The position numbers and the translations under genes were made by a program. Below the pieces are notes generated by a model. The model worked only from the letters and a program-made list of their open reading frames with translations. It was not told the origin of the DNA and searched no databases. From positions 372,001-436,000 of the forward strand of contig NZ_FONV01000010.1 of assembly GCF_900113015.1 (NCBI RefSeq): 64,000 nucleotides of DNA. The letters run 5' to 3'. This DNA comes from Actinoplanes philippinensis (lineage in GTDB: Bacteria > Actinomycetota > Actinomycetes > Mycobacteriales > Micromonosporaceae). Below, piece by piece: positions 1 to 8,058 of the stretch. Positions within the stretch are counted from its first letter, which is position 1; each line of letters starts with the position of its first letter.

Positions 1-778
1 CCGGCTCCAGCCTGGGATTTCCCGTCAACTTCTCGTTCATCTTTCGCGAGTAATTGAAGATAAAATCGGCAGGCTTGTCCCGATACCCATCCAACCCATC
101 GCCATACGCGAAGAACCGAGTCACAAGCTCTTCATAGCCTCGCTCGTTCTTCCGCTTGTCGCTCATCGGCGCCAACCGGATCAATCGCTCATCCTTGGCA
201 AGATCGATGACAAGAGATAGGAATGGACCCGCAAGTGCCCCGCGTCGAATTTCAGCCTTGTTTGCGATCTTGCTGCCCGTGTTGATGCGCTCGAACATGT
301 CGAGTCGGGCAGCGTCGTCAGCGTGCTCATTGAGCACGATGCCGCGGATGGACCTGTTCCGAATCTTGCGTTGGCGAGATTCAGGGAGATCGGAGAATCT
401 GAACCCCGACAGATATTCGAGTTGTTCGAGCTTCCCGAGCTGGAAGTCACCCAGAATAAATTCCTGAATAGTCCGCAAACGCTGCGACCCATCAACTACT
501 TCTAGGCGGCCGTCGGGCATCTCCCAGAAAAAGATGAAAGGAATCGGCAAGCCCATTATCAAGGATTCGATGAACTTAGACTTGCGTTCCTCCTCCCAGG
601 TGAACTCACGCTGGTACGAAGGAACAACATACTCGCCAGCCTGCATCTTGTTAGCCAGGATCTCGACGTTGTACTCGGTGATGTAAAAGTCGATGCGCTT
701 GGACTGGTCGATGATCTGTTGTTCGGCGGCGATCACCTGGTCTGCCGAGATGCTTACTTCAGCCTTCGCCGCCACCAT
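1..778 (-). CDS. DUF262 (GmrSD N-terminal-like) protein, 3' end outside the window
   Basis: An open frame of 259 codons runs off the left edge, so the C-terminus is missing. The N-terminal third has the DUF262 pattern: a YQREFTWEEERKSKFIESL stretch (about residues 44-62), a hydrophobic GLPIPFIFFWE strand, and the DGSQRLRTIQEF loop that corresponds to the DGQQR nucleotide-binding motif of the ParB-like fold. DUF262 proteins include the GmrS half of type IV GmrSD restriction enzymes and other defence nucleases; whether a DUF1524 HNH domain follows cannot be seen. Start at ATG 778, preceded by an AGGGAGA-type ribosome site. Its AT content is higher than that of the genes to the right, and it lies beside a tRNA-fragment attachment site, so cargo of an integrated element is likely (inference). 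Confidence 0.85.
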   Translation of the reverse strand, partial: MVAAKAEVSISADQVIAAEQQIIDQSKRIDFYITEYNVEILANKMQAGEYVVPSYQREFTWEEERKSKFIESLIMGLPIPFIFFWEMPDGRLEVVDGSQRLRTIQEFILGDFQLGKLEQLEYLSGFRFSDLPESRQRKIRNRSIRGIVLNEHADDAARLDMFERINTGSKIANKAEIRRGALAGPFLSLVIDLAKDERLIRLAPMSDKRKNERGYEELVTRFFAYGDGLDGYRDKPADFIFNYSRKMNEKLTGNPRLEP

Positions 779-1032
779 CGTCTCCCTGCTCGCTGCGCCC
801 CTACCCAGAGACCGGCGCCGCGCCGTAGCAAGGTGCGACGCTGGTACAACACGATCATGCCACACATGGCAACGATCCAGGTTAGGGTAGTCTGTCCGGT
901 TACCTCACAGCAGGCCGCCCCGCCGGGACGGCAGCTCACCGGGACGGGTCCGTTCATGCCCGGTTGTCGCATCCGTGTCGGCCCAGCGGTCAACAGCGCC
1001 GTTCTACCTGGTGACAGCCTGATGATCGGCAC

Positions 1033-1082
1033 ACTGTAAATCCGTCGCGAAAGCTACAGAGGTTCGAATCCTCTACCCGCCA
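1033..1082 (+). other. tRNA-Tyr 3' fragment, probable attachment site of an integrative element
   Basis: The sequence contains the anticodon loop CTGTAAA (anticodon GTA), the 3' anticodon-stem strand TCCGT, a long class II variable arm, a perfect T arm (AGAGG-TTCGAAT-CCTCT) and the 3' acceptor strand ACCCGCC plus discriminator A. The matching 5' acceptor GGCGGGT and a D arm are absent, and the bases before the anticodon loop (GCACA) do not pair with TCCGT. Homology to a tRNA therefore starts at the anticodon loop, a common crossover point for tyrosine integrases. The 3' side is followed by a terminator, as in a native tRNA locus, so the element should lie to the left. Confidence 0.8.
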
Positions 1083-1092
1083 CAGGCAGACA

Positions 1093-1134
1093 GAACGGCC
1101 CCGGTACCAGCGGAAACGCTGACCGGGGCCGTTC
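1093..1134 (+). terminator. Strong hairpin after the tRNA-Tyr fragment
   Basis: A perfect 13-bp stem (GAACGGCCCCGGT with ACCGGGGCCGTTC) encloses a second small stem CAGCG-GAAA-CGCTG. There is no long T run, as is usual for actinobacterial terminators. It starts 10 nt after the tRNA 3' end and most likely ended the original tRNA-Tyr transcript. Confidence 0.75.
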
Positions 1135-1452
1135 TCGTTGTGATCTAGCGAAGTCCAGCCGAGTCCGGCTCTCCACGAGCAGTTGTGGGCGGATCATGGG
1201 CAGACAGGATCACTCACTCCCCCACCCGTTCCCCGGCTATCGGCCTCGCTGATGCCGCGTCGCCGGGGTTGCTGGGCCGGGTCGCCGGGTGTCACCCCGT
1301 AGGGATCAGTACGGCCTCCGGCGGCGCCGGCCACTGGCCACCTGGACCACCTATTCGGTGGCAAGCCGCGAAGCGGCGCGGCAGTAGCTCGACATGGACC
1401 AACCTCGAACACGGAGCTTCCCTCGGGACTCGGGGCGGGCAGTGCCCAAGGG
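1135..1452. other. Gap without a recognised gene
   Basis: No frame here has a recognisable domain, a good ribosome site or codon use that stands out. The short frames overlap each other on both strands and look like high-GC chance ORFs. I see no further RNA gene or repeat. Confidence 0.5.
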
Positions 1453-1887
1453 CTACAGGCGCGACCAGTGGGCGAGATCTTCGGCGAGTCGGCTGAGTTC
1501 TTCTCCCGCCTCCAGCGTGAAGACGGCGGTAGCTGACCAAGCGGTGTCATCCCAACTGGGGCCGGAGTGCCTCAACATCACGTGAAGGGATACGCAGCGC
1601 CGCCGATCATGCCGGGCCTCAACAGTCAGCTCATGTTCTAACGACTGCCACACGCGCGAGCCATTCCAGCCTCGCCAGTCGGCCACAAGGTCACCCATAA
1701 ACCTGGCGAGCGTCGCTTCGCGGCCGTCGAACCCGCTGCCGACCTTCGCCATAGTCGTCGCAGTCAGGCCGTCCTCGTGTAGCTCGGTCCTGGTCATATA
1801 GATATAGCCGTCCCCGTGGAGGTCTTCCGGTGGGTAGAGCACCCAGCGTGCAGTGCCGGCCTTGCCCAAGACGAACGGCTCCTTCAT
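1453..1887 (-). CDS. DUF6228-like protein
   Basis: A 144-residue protein. Its middle and C-terminus contain FMGDLVADWRGWNGSRVW, a TVEARHD strand and a final LEAGEELSRLAEDL, a pattern I associate with the small actinobacterial DUF6228 family, whose function is unknown. There is no signal peptide or membrane segment. The frame stays open well upstream, but ATG 1887 is chosen because a TANNNT box lies 6 nt before it and residues further upstream look non-coding. It is divergent from the barstar-like gene, with 96 bp between them. The family name is given from memory of sequence style and should be checked. Confidence 0.6.
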   Translation of the reverse strand: MKEPFVLGKAGTARWVLYPPEDLHGDGYIYMTRTELHEDGLTATTMAKVGSGFDGREATLARFMGDLVADWRGWNGSRVWQSLEHELTVEARHDRRRCVSLHVMLRHSGPSWDDTAWSATAVFTLEAGEELSRLAEDLAHWSRL

Positions 1888-1893
1888 GGGGCG

Positions 1894-1899
1894 AAAGTA
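1894..1899 (-). promoter_or_regulatory. Probable leaderless -10 box for the DUF6228-like gene
   Basis: On the minus strand, TACTTT lies 6 nt before ATG 1887. TANNNT at this distance places the transcription start at or next to the start codon. Confidence 0.4.
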
Positions 1900-1983
1900 T
1901 GCCCGGGTATCTGGCCGGTGCGTCGACCGATGCGAGCGCTCCAGCAGGAAACTCCCCGGCCGCGAGTCTCTTGTGTGCCTACC

Positions 1984-2376
1984 ATGTCGCCCGTGACTGA
2001 GATCTATGTCCTCGATGGCCGGCGGATCAACAGCCTGGAGGACTTCTACGCCGTCGTCGGCGAGACGATGGGTTGCGGTGGGTACTTCGGCCGTAACCTC
2101 GCCGCCTTCGCGGACTGCTTGCGCGGTGGTTTCGGTACTCCTGAAGACGGCGACTTCCGGGTTGTCTGGCGCCATCATCAGCACAGTCGAGATGCGCTCG
2201 GGCACGCTGAGGCAGCACGAAATTTGGAGCGATGGCTTCTCACCTGTCATCCGAGTCATCGCGAGTCGATGCGGACACGGATCGATTTGGCTCGGGCCGG
2301 TCACGGTGAGACCGCGTTCGCCTGGCTCATTGACATCTTCGATGAGGAGATCCCCGGCCGACTCAGTCTGGAGTAG
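1984..2376 (+). CDS. Barstar-like RNase inhibitor
   Basis: A 130-residue acidic protein whose first half follows the barstar fold: a first strand EIYVLDGRRINSLEDFY, then the conserved helix-loop GYFGRNLAAFADCLRGGFG (residues about 33-51), then a hydrophobic strand FRVVWRHH. Barstars bind and neutralise barnase-type secreted RNases in the cytoplasm. No barnase-like RNase gene is visible nearby, so this is an orphan inhibitor, possibly protective against RNases from other strains (inference). Start at ATG 1984; no clear Shine-Dalgarno sequence is present. The longer frame upstream does not resemble barstar and is not used. Confidence 0.75.
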   Translation: MSPVTEIYVLDGRRINSLEDFYAVVGETMGCGGYFGRNLAAFADCLRGGFGTPEDGDFRVVWRHHQHSRDALGHAEAARNLERWLLTCHPSHRESMRTRIDLARAGHGETAFAWLIDIFDEEIPGRLSLE

Positions 2377-2679
2377 GGGTCAGGGCACCGGCCGGTGCGC
2401 CGGCCGATGCCGGGAGGAGCCCGCCGGCAGGCCGAGCGCGTCCGGCCCGCGCCGCGCTTGCGCGGCGCCTTGATCCAGAACAGGCGGATAGGGCTCTTCG
2501 GAGTTGAGCGGGGATGCGGTCGTGGTGGCCGCGGGCGTGGTGGGTGAGGTTGGGGGCGGCTCACGGCGTACCGCCGAATTGATCTTCAGCGAAGTCACAG
2601 CGAGCACACGGATGAACACGCAGGCAACCGATGTTCCGTGGAGTGCGGGTCACGAGCCCGCAAGCCGAAGGAGTGAAAG
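2377..2679. other. Gap without a recognised gene, upstream of htpX
   Basis: Very GC-rich spacer holding a short GCCGG-rich inverted repeat near 2387-2402. No domain-bearing frame was found. It presumably carries the htpX promoter; no convincing -10/-35 pair was identified. Confidence 0.45.
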
Positions 2680-3546
2680 TTGTCCAGCCATCACAATGGC
2701 CTCAAGACGGCCGCCCTGCTGGGTCTGCTCACCGGCCTCATCCTGGCCGTGGGTTACTGGCTCGGAGGCAGCACCGGCCTGGTGCTCGCCGTGTTCGTCT
2801 CGCTGGTGGCCAACGCTGTCAGCTACTTCTATTCCGACAAGATCGCGTTGCGCGCGATGGGCGCCCGGCCGGTGACCGAGGCGGAGCTGCCCGGGCTGTA
2901 CCGGATCGTGCGTGAGCTGGCGCAGACCGCCGGCCAGCCGATGCCGCGGCTCTACGTCTCGCCGGCGATGCAGCCGAACGCGTTCGCGACCGGCCGTGAT
3001 CCGCAGCACGCCGCGGTGGCGGTGACCACCGGCATCCTCAACATGCTGGAGCCGCGGGAGATGCGGGCGGTGATCGGTCACGAGCTGTCGCACGTCTACA
3101 ACCGCGACATCCTGATCTCCAGTGTCGCCGCGGGCCTGGCCGGCATCGTCACGATGCTCGCCAACTTCGCGATCTTCCTGCCGTTCGGCGGCGACGACGA
3201 GGACGGGCCGAACCCGGCCGGCCTGCTGCTCATGATGATCCTCGGCCCGCTGGCCGCGACCATCATCCAGCTGGCGATCAGCCGTAACCGGGAGTTCCAG
3301 GCGGACGCCTCCGGGGCCACGCTGACCGGCGACCCGCTCGCCCTGGCCAGTGCCCTCGAGAAGATCCATTACGGTACGGCCCGCGCGCCCCTGCCGGCCG
3401 ACGGCCGCCTGGCGAGTTCCGCCCACCTGATGATCGCGAACCCGTTCGCCGGTGGCGGTCTGGCCGCTCTCTTCTCCACGCACCCGCCGATGGAGGAGCG
3501 GGTCCGCCGGCTGCACGAGCAGGCCGCCCTCACCAGGCACCGGTGA
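2680..3546 (+). CDS. htpX: Membrane zinc metalloprotease HtpX
   Basis: A 288-residue M48B protease of the usual length. Two hydrophobic helices lie at about residues 10-30 and 33-50. The zinc motif HELSH is at residues 134-138, and the third ligand Glu sits in the later NREFQADASGA motif. Two more hydrophobic segments lie between these motifs. HtpX degrades misfolded or damaged inner-membrane proteins as part of envelope quality control. The start is TTG 2680, supported by AAGGAG at 2668-2673 with 6 nt spacing. It stands alone; the next gene on the same strand begins 93 bp downstream. Confidence 0.93.
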   Translation: MSSHHNGLKTAALLGLLTGLILAVGYWLGGSTGLVLAVFVSLVANAVSYFYSDKIALRAMGARPVTEAELPGLYRIVRELAQTAGQPMPRLYVSPAMQPNAFATGRDPQHAAVAVTTGILNMLEPREMRAVIGHELSHVYNRDILISSVAAGLAGIVTMLANFAIFLPFGGDDEDGPNPAGLLLMMILGPLAATIIQLAISRNREFQADASGATLTGDPLALASALEKIHYGTARAPLPADGRLASSAHLMIANPFAGGGLAALFSTHPPMEERVRRLHEQAALTRHR

Positions 3547-3639
3547 CGCCGCCCATAATTCAGATGAGCCCCCCGGCTGCCGAGGTTAGCCTCGAAGAGC
3601 GTTTCGCTCGTTACCGACCCGGCAGCCGGAGGCCCTCCT

Positions 3640-4896
3640 GTGACCGCATTACGGCAGTATCTCGGCGTGTGGCATCTGCCCGGGGCGAAGGTTCTGCTGG
3701 TCATCGGCATCCTGGCCCGCCTGGGCATCGGCATGACCCCGCTGGCGCTGCTCCTGCTGGTGGAGCAGACGACTGGGCGATACGCGGCCGCCGGTCTGGC
3801 CGGTGGCGTCTACGCGCTGGCCGGCGCGGCGCTGAGCCCGGTCGCCGGCCGGCTCGCCGATCGCATCGGCGCCGGCCCGATCCTGCTGGCCACGGCGATC
3901 CTGCATCCGCTGGCGCTGGCCGCCCTGCTGCTGGCGAGCCGGGGCGGGGTCGACGACCTGCCGTGGATCTTCGCGGCGTCGGCGGCGGCCGGCGCCACGT
4001 ACCCTCCGTCGACCGCGGCGATCCGGCGCGCGTGGACGGACATGACCGCTCCGGGCACCGGCCGCTCCGATCTGCGGTCGGCCGCGATCGCCGCCGAGAC
4101 CTCGCTGTTCGAGCTGGTGTTCGTGCTCGGCCCGATGCTGGTCGCGGCGTTCCTGGTGGCCACCGCCCAGCCGGCGGCCGCGCTGATCTGCGCCGGTGTC
4201 GTCACGCTGGTGGGCACCGCGTGGGTGGCCCGGCTGCCGGTGATGCGGCGTCGTGGCGGGCATGACCCGGCGACCGCGGCCAAGGGCCTGGGCCCGCTGC
4301 GGGTGGGCGGGTTCCCGGCGTTGCTGCTGTGCGTAACCGCGCTCGGCACCTCGTTCGGCGCGGCCGGCGTGATCGTCCCGGCCTATGCGGCTCAGCACGG
4401 TGGCGGCGAGGCCCTGGGTGGCGTGCTGCTCGGCGTGTGGGGGATCGGCAGCACGATCGGTGGCATCTGGTTCGGCACCCGCCGCCCGGCGATGGCGTTG
4501 TCCCGGCAGTTCGCCTGGCTGCTGGCCGCGGTGTCGGCGAGTTTCCTGGTGCTGGCGTTCATGCCGGCGCCGATCTGGCTGGGCGCGGCCCTGGTCCTCG
4601 GTGGCGCCACCATCGCGCCCGCGCTCACCGTGGAGAACAGCCTGGTCGGCCGGCTCGCCCCGGCCGGCATGCTGAACGAGGCGTACACCTGGATGGTGAC
4701 CGTCTCAGTGAGCGGCAGCGCAGCCGGCGGCGCCCTGGCCGGGGTGATCGTCGACCAGCCGGGCGGCCTGCCGTGGGCGTTCGTGTTCGCGTCGGCGGTG
4801 CTGCTGCTGGCCGCCGCGGTCGCCGCGATCCCGGAGGGCTCGATGGCCCGGGCCGACCGGCACGCCGGTGAGCGCCTCGCCACGGACCTCGTCTGA
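3640..4896 (+). CDS. MFS transporter, drug-efflux type
   Basis: A 418-residue protein with about twelve hydrophobic helices. After the second helix it carries the MFS motif A-like loop AGRLADRIGAGPILL, and two six-helix halves are separated by a basic loop near RRRGGHDPA. It most resembles proton-driven exporters of small hydrophobic compounds; the substrate cannot be inferred. The start is GTG 3640 with GGAGG at 3628-3632, 7 nt away. Neighbours (htpX and a DUF1707 protein) give no specific clue. Confidence 0.8.
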   Translation: MTALRQYLGVWHLPGAKVLLVIGILARLGIGMTPLALLLLVEQTTGRYAAAGLAGGVYALAGAALSPVAGRLADRIGAGPILLATAILHPLALAALLLASRGGVDDLPWIFAASAAAGATYPPSTAAIRRAWTDMTAPGTGRSDLRSAAIAAETSLFELVFVLGPMLVAAFLVATAQPAAALICAGVVTLVGTAWVARLPVMRRRGGHDPATAAKGLGPLRVGGFPALLLCVTALGTSFGAAGVIVPAYAAQHGGGEALGGVLLGVWGIGSTIGGIWFGTRRPAMALSRQFAWLLAAVSASFLVLAFMPAPIWLGAALVLGGATIAPALTVENSLVGRLAPAGMLNEAYTWMVTVSVSGSAAGGALAGVIVDQPGGLPWAFVFASAVLLLAAAVAAIPEGSMARADRHAGERLATDLV

Positions 4897-4945
4897 GCAT
4901 CGGCCGCGATAGCCTGACGGGGAGTCGGGTGACGAGGGGGCGGCG

Positions 4946-5359
4946 ATGTCCAAAGAGGTCGAAGGCATGCGTGCCGCTGATGCGGATCGCCAGCAGATCG
5001 CCGACCGGCTGAAGTTCGCGCTCGATGAGGGCCGTCTGTCGTTGCATGAGTATGACGAGCGCATCGGTCTGGCGTACGCCGCCCGTACCCATTCCGAGTT
5101 GCTCGCCCTCGTGCGTGACCTGCCCCGTCCCGGGCGGGGCGCCGCCGACGGGATTCGCCGCCTGCCGACCGCCCTGATCGTGCTCTGGACGATCTTCGGC
5201 GCTCTCGCCGCGGTGAATGCCGTCGTCTACGCCCTAGTCACCGTGTCGGTCGACGGTGGGGTCTACCCGTGGCCGATCTGGCTGCTGGTGCCCGGCGCCG
5301 CGCTCGGCGCGGTGACCGTGGGTGTGCAGACGATCCGTAAACAGAACCGGAAAGATTGA
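4946..5359 (+). CDS. DUF1707 membrane protein
   Basis: A 137-residue protein. Residues 7-60 form a DUF1707 domain: RAADADRQQIADRLKFALDE, then GRLSLHEYDERIGLAYAARTHSEL. This SHOCT-like helical module is common at the N-terminus of actinobacterial membrane proteins. Two transmembrane helices follow (about 75-98 and 107-127), ending in a basic tail. The function is unknown; the module may mediate oligomerisation. Start at ATG 4946. Confidence 0.85.
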   Translation: MSKEVEGMRAADADRQQIADRLKFALDEGRLSLHEYDERIGLAYAARTHSELLALVRDLPRPGRGAADGIRRLPTALIVLWTIFGALAAVNAVVYALVTVSVDGGVYPWPIWLLVPGAALGAVTVGVQTIRKQNRKD

Positions 5360-5366
5360 GCTCCGC

Positions 5367-6377
5367 ATGACCGCACCGAAACGCGTTCCGCTCTCCGTGC
5401 TCGACCTGGCCACCGTCAGCGAGGGCCAGACCAGCGCCGATGCGCTGCGCGGCACGGTCGAGATCGCCGTGGCCGCCGATCAGCTGGGCTTCTCCCGCTT
5501 CTGGGTGGCCGAGCACCACAACATGCCGGCCGTCGCGTCGACGTCACCGCCGGTGCTGATCGGCGCGATCGCGGCGCACACCCGTGACATCCGGGTCGGC
5601 TCCGGCGGGGTGATGCTGCCGAACCACATGCCGTTCGTGGTGGCCGAGCAGTTCGCCCTGCTGGAGGCGCTCTATCCGGGCCGGGTCGACCTCGGCATCG
5701 GCCGCGCGCCCGGCACCGACCAGGCGACCGCGGCGGCGTTGCGGGGCGTCTCGCCCTACCTGACGGTCGAGCATTTCCCCGAGCACATGAAGACGTTGCT
5801 CGGCCTGCTCGGCGACGAACGGGTGCCGACCGGCCGGCTCACCGCTACCCCGGTCGCCGAGTCGTTTCCCGAGGTGTGGATCCTCGGCTCGTCCACCTAC
5901 GGCGCGCAGCTCGCGGCCGCCCTGGGCCTGCCGTTCTGTTTCGCCTACCACTTCGCCCGTAACTCCGATGTGGACGGCGCGTTACGGCATTACCGCGACG
6001 ACTACCAGCCGTCACCGCGCTACCCGTTGCCCTGGGTGATGGTCAGTGCCTCGGTCCTGGCCGCCGAGACCGCCGAGGAGGCGTATCGCCTGGCCGGCCC
6101 GAGCCGGGTGATGGCGCTCAGTTTGCGGACCGGTCGGCTCGGCCCGATCGTGTCGCCGGAGACCGCCGCCCAGCAGCAGCTGTCCGACACCGACCGGCTG
6201 GCGCTGGAGTCGCTGCCCGGCACCCAGTTCACCGGCACCGCCGAGGATGTCGTCGCTGCCCTGGAGGAGCTGGCCGACCGTACCGATGCGGACGAACTCA
6301 TGCTCGCGGGCGCTGTCCACGACCCGGCGACCAGGATCGACAGCCTGGCCCGCATCGCGAAAGCGTGGCGCCGATGA
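5367..6377 (+). CDS. Luciferase-like (LLM class) flavin-dependent oxidoreductase
   Basis: A 336-residue TIM-barrel protein of the bacterial luciferase superfamily. Landmarks are SVLDLATVSEGQT near the N-terminus, the FWVAEHHN motif (about residues 47-54), GSGGVMLPNHMPFVVAEQF, and GRVDLGIGRAPGTD. These match the single-subunit MsnO8-like subgroup, which uses reduced FMN or F420 to oxidise organic substrates. The substrate is unknown. Start at ATG 5367, 7 nt after the DUF1707 stop; the frame extends upstream into that gene but without family similarity. The downstream acetyltransferase overlaps by 4 nt, so the two are co-translated. Confidence 0.88.
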   Translation: MTAPKRVPLSVLDLATVSEGQTSADALRGTVEIAVAADQLGFSRFWVAEHHNMPAVASTSPPVLIGAIAAHTRDIRVGSGGVMLPNHMPFVVAEQFALLEALYPGRVDLGIGRAPGTDQATAAALRGVSPYLTVEHFPEHMKTLLGLLGDERVPTGRLTATPVAESFPEVWILGSSTYGAQLAAALGLPFCFAYHFARNSDVDGALRHYRDDYQPSPRYPLPWVMVSASVLAAETAEEAYRLAGPSRVMALSLRTGRLGPIVSPETAAQQQLSDTDRLALESLPGTQFTGTAEDVVAALEELADRTDADELMLAGAVHDPATRIDSLARIAKAWRR

Positions 6378-7216
6378 CCTGGCACGTCACCTCCGACGTC
6401 TCGGCTTTCGCCGAGAACGCCGGTTCTTTCCTGCGTTCGTCGCCCGTCCGGCACACCGTTCTGCTCACGGTCACCGCGGCCCTGCTGTCCCAGGGCCCGC
6501 ATGTGTACGGCCGGAGCGATCCGATCCTCGGCTGGTGGACGTCGGAATCCGGGGAGGTGCGAGGCGCCCTGCTGCAGACGCCGCCCTACCCGGTGACACT
6601 GACCGAGCTGCCACCCGAAGCCGTCTCCGCCGCCGCGGCCGCGCTCTCCCCGTACCCCCTGGGTGCCGTCAATCTGCTCGCCGGTGACGCGGCCGCCTTC
6701 ATCGACGCGTGGCTGGCCCGCGCCGGCGGCACCGCCCGGACCGGCCGGGAGACCCGGCTCTTCCAGCTCGACGTGCTCATCCCGCCCGACCCGTGCCCGC
6801 CCGGCGCGGCCCGCCTCGCCACGCCCGGCGACCGTCCACTGTTGATCGGCTGGTTCCGCGACTTCCACGACTACATCGGCGAGCAGCCGGAGGATCTCGG
6901 CGCCCTCGTCGACGACCGTCTGGGGCACGGCGGGATCGTTCTGTGGGAGGCGGACGGCGTACCCCTGTCGATGGCCGTTCATACCCGGCCGGAGGCCGGA
7001 ATGGCCCGTGTGCAGTACGTCTGGACGCCGCCCGAGCACCGCAGGCAGGGTTTCGCCGCGGCCGCGACCACGGCGGCGACCCGAAATGCGCTGGACGCCG
7101 GAGCGACGGACGTGGTCCTCTTCACCGACTTGGCGAACCCGACAAGCAACGCCCTGTACCCCCGGCTGGGCTACCGGCCGATCGAAGACCGAGCGGTGGT
7201 GGAGTTCTCCCGATGA
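6374..7216 (+). CDS. GNAT-family acetyltransferase
   Basis: A 280-residue protein whose C-terminal half is a GNAT domain: the acetyl-CoA loop is EHRRQGFAAAATTAATRNAL, followed by DVVLFTDLANPTSNALYPRLGY, the usual last strand-helix. The N-terminal half is a degenerate domain of the kind seen in actinobacterial GNAT proteins with tandem halves. The substrate is unknown. ATG 6374 overlaps the preceding TGA by 4 nt; its own stop overlaps the next ATG in the same way. Confidence 0.82.
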   Translation: MTWHVTSDVSAFAENAGSFLRSSPVRHTVLLTVTAALLSQGPHVYGRSDPILGWWTSESGEVRGALLQTPPYPVTLTELPPEAVSAAAAALSPYPLGAVNLLAGDAAAFIDAWLARAGGTARTGRETRLFQLDVLIPPDPCPPGAARLATPGDRPLLIGWFRDFHDYIGEQPEDLGALVDDRLGHGGIVLWEADGVPLSMAVHTRPEAGMARVQYVWTPPEHRRQGFAAAATTAATRNALDAGATDVVLFTDLANPTSNALYPRLGYRPIEDRAVVEFSR

Positions 7217-7896
7217 CCCTTTCCTCCGGCGTGGGCCGTCTCGTCTCCCTCAACGTGGGCCGCTCCGAGCCGAACCCCGCGAAACAGACCACGGGCACCG
7301 GCATCGGCAAGCGTCCCGTCGACCACCCGGTCACGGTCCGCCGCCCCGGCCCCAAGACGACCGGCCTGCACAGTGGCGTGGTCGGCGACTTCATCGGCGA
7401 CGTGAAACACCACGGCGGCGACGACCAGGCGGTGTACGCGTACTCCGTGGAGGACTACGCCTGGTGGTCCGCCGAGCTGGGCCGCGACCTGGCGCCCGGC
7501 CTGTTCGGTGAAAACCTGACCACCGAGGGCCTGGACCTCTACAACGCCCTCATCGGCGACCGCTGGCAGATCGGCGACCAGGTCGTCCTGGAAACCACGT
7601 TCGGCCGCATCCCGTGCTCCACGTTCCAGCACCGGATGGCCGAGCCGCGCTGGATCAAGCGTTTCACCGCCGCCGGCCGCACCGGCGCCTACCTGCGCAT
7701 CCTCCAGGAAGGCGAGATCGAGCCCGGCGCGCGCATCGAGCTGCTGGAGCGTCCCGCGCACGGTCTGACGATCGCCGAGGCGTTCGACATCTACATGCAC
7801 CATCCGCAGCACCTGTCCCGCCTGCTGGTGGCCGACGCCCTCCCGCCCCAGCTACGCGCCGACATCGAGAAGCGCCTGGCCGCCACGCCCGGCTGA
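7213..7896 (+). CDS. YiiM-like MOSC domain protein
   Basis: A 227-residue MOSC domain protein. It contains HHGGDDQAVYAY (residues 66-77), FGENLTTEGL (98-107) and a conserved Cys in GRIPCSTFQHR (Cys135), the residue expected to hold the molybdenum cofactor in MOSC enzymes. The YiiM branch reduces N-hydroxylated bases and related compounds. It is the third gene of an ATGA-coupled run with the flavin oxidoreductase and acetyltransferase, which suggests joint detoxification or modification of a nitrogenous compound (inference). Confidence 0.85.
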   Translation: MTLSSGVGRLVSLNVGRSEPNPAKQTTGTGIGKRPVDHPVTVRRPGPKTTGLHSGVVGDFIGDVKHHGGDDQAVYAYSVEDYAWWSAELGRDLAPGLFGENLTTEGLDLYNALIGDRWQIGDQVVLETTFGRIPCSTFQHRMAEPRWIKRFTAAGRTGAYLRILQEGEIEPGARIELLERPAHGLTIAEAFDIYMHHPQHLSRLLVADALPPQLRADIEKRLAATPG

Positions 7897-7897
7897 G

Positions 7898-8058
7898 ATG
7901 CCCGGCATCGACGATCTGCTGCCCCGCGAACGCACGCCCGCCGACTACCTGCGCCTGGTCGACGACCCCCGAGCCGACCAGGAGACCTTGCGGGCTTGCG
8001 CCGTGCGTTGGCCGCCTCCGGGGCACGGGAGAGGTCAGGCCACCCGCTACCTGATCGG
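7898..8058 (+). pseudogene. Possible truncated gene start between the MOSC gene and nuoN
   Basis: ATG 7898 lies one base after the MOSC stop and opens a frame whose first 34 codons (MPGIDDLLPRERTPADYLRL, then DDPRADQETLRACA) look like genuine acidic coding sequence, similar in style to HEAT or leucine-rich-variant repeat proteins. After that the composition turns to R/P/G-rich noise and the frame runs antisense into the nuoN 3' end. This may be the stump of a gene lost by deletion. No full-length candidate can be rebuilt, so the call is weak. Confidence 0.3.

Noticed and set aside
960..1032. A 5' half of tRNA-Tyr, suggested by GGCCCAGCGGTCAAC near 980
   Set aside because: It resembles a D-arm stretch, but it is about 45 nt from the anticodon instead of about 20, no GGCGGGT acceptor strand exists, and the anticodon stem does not pair. 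The tRNA is truncated.
754..1032. Small minus-strand gene upstream of the DUF262 gene
   Set aside because: It overlaps the DUF262 start, and its sequence is Arg/Trp/Gly-rich with no family pattern or ribosome site.
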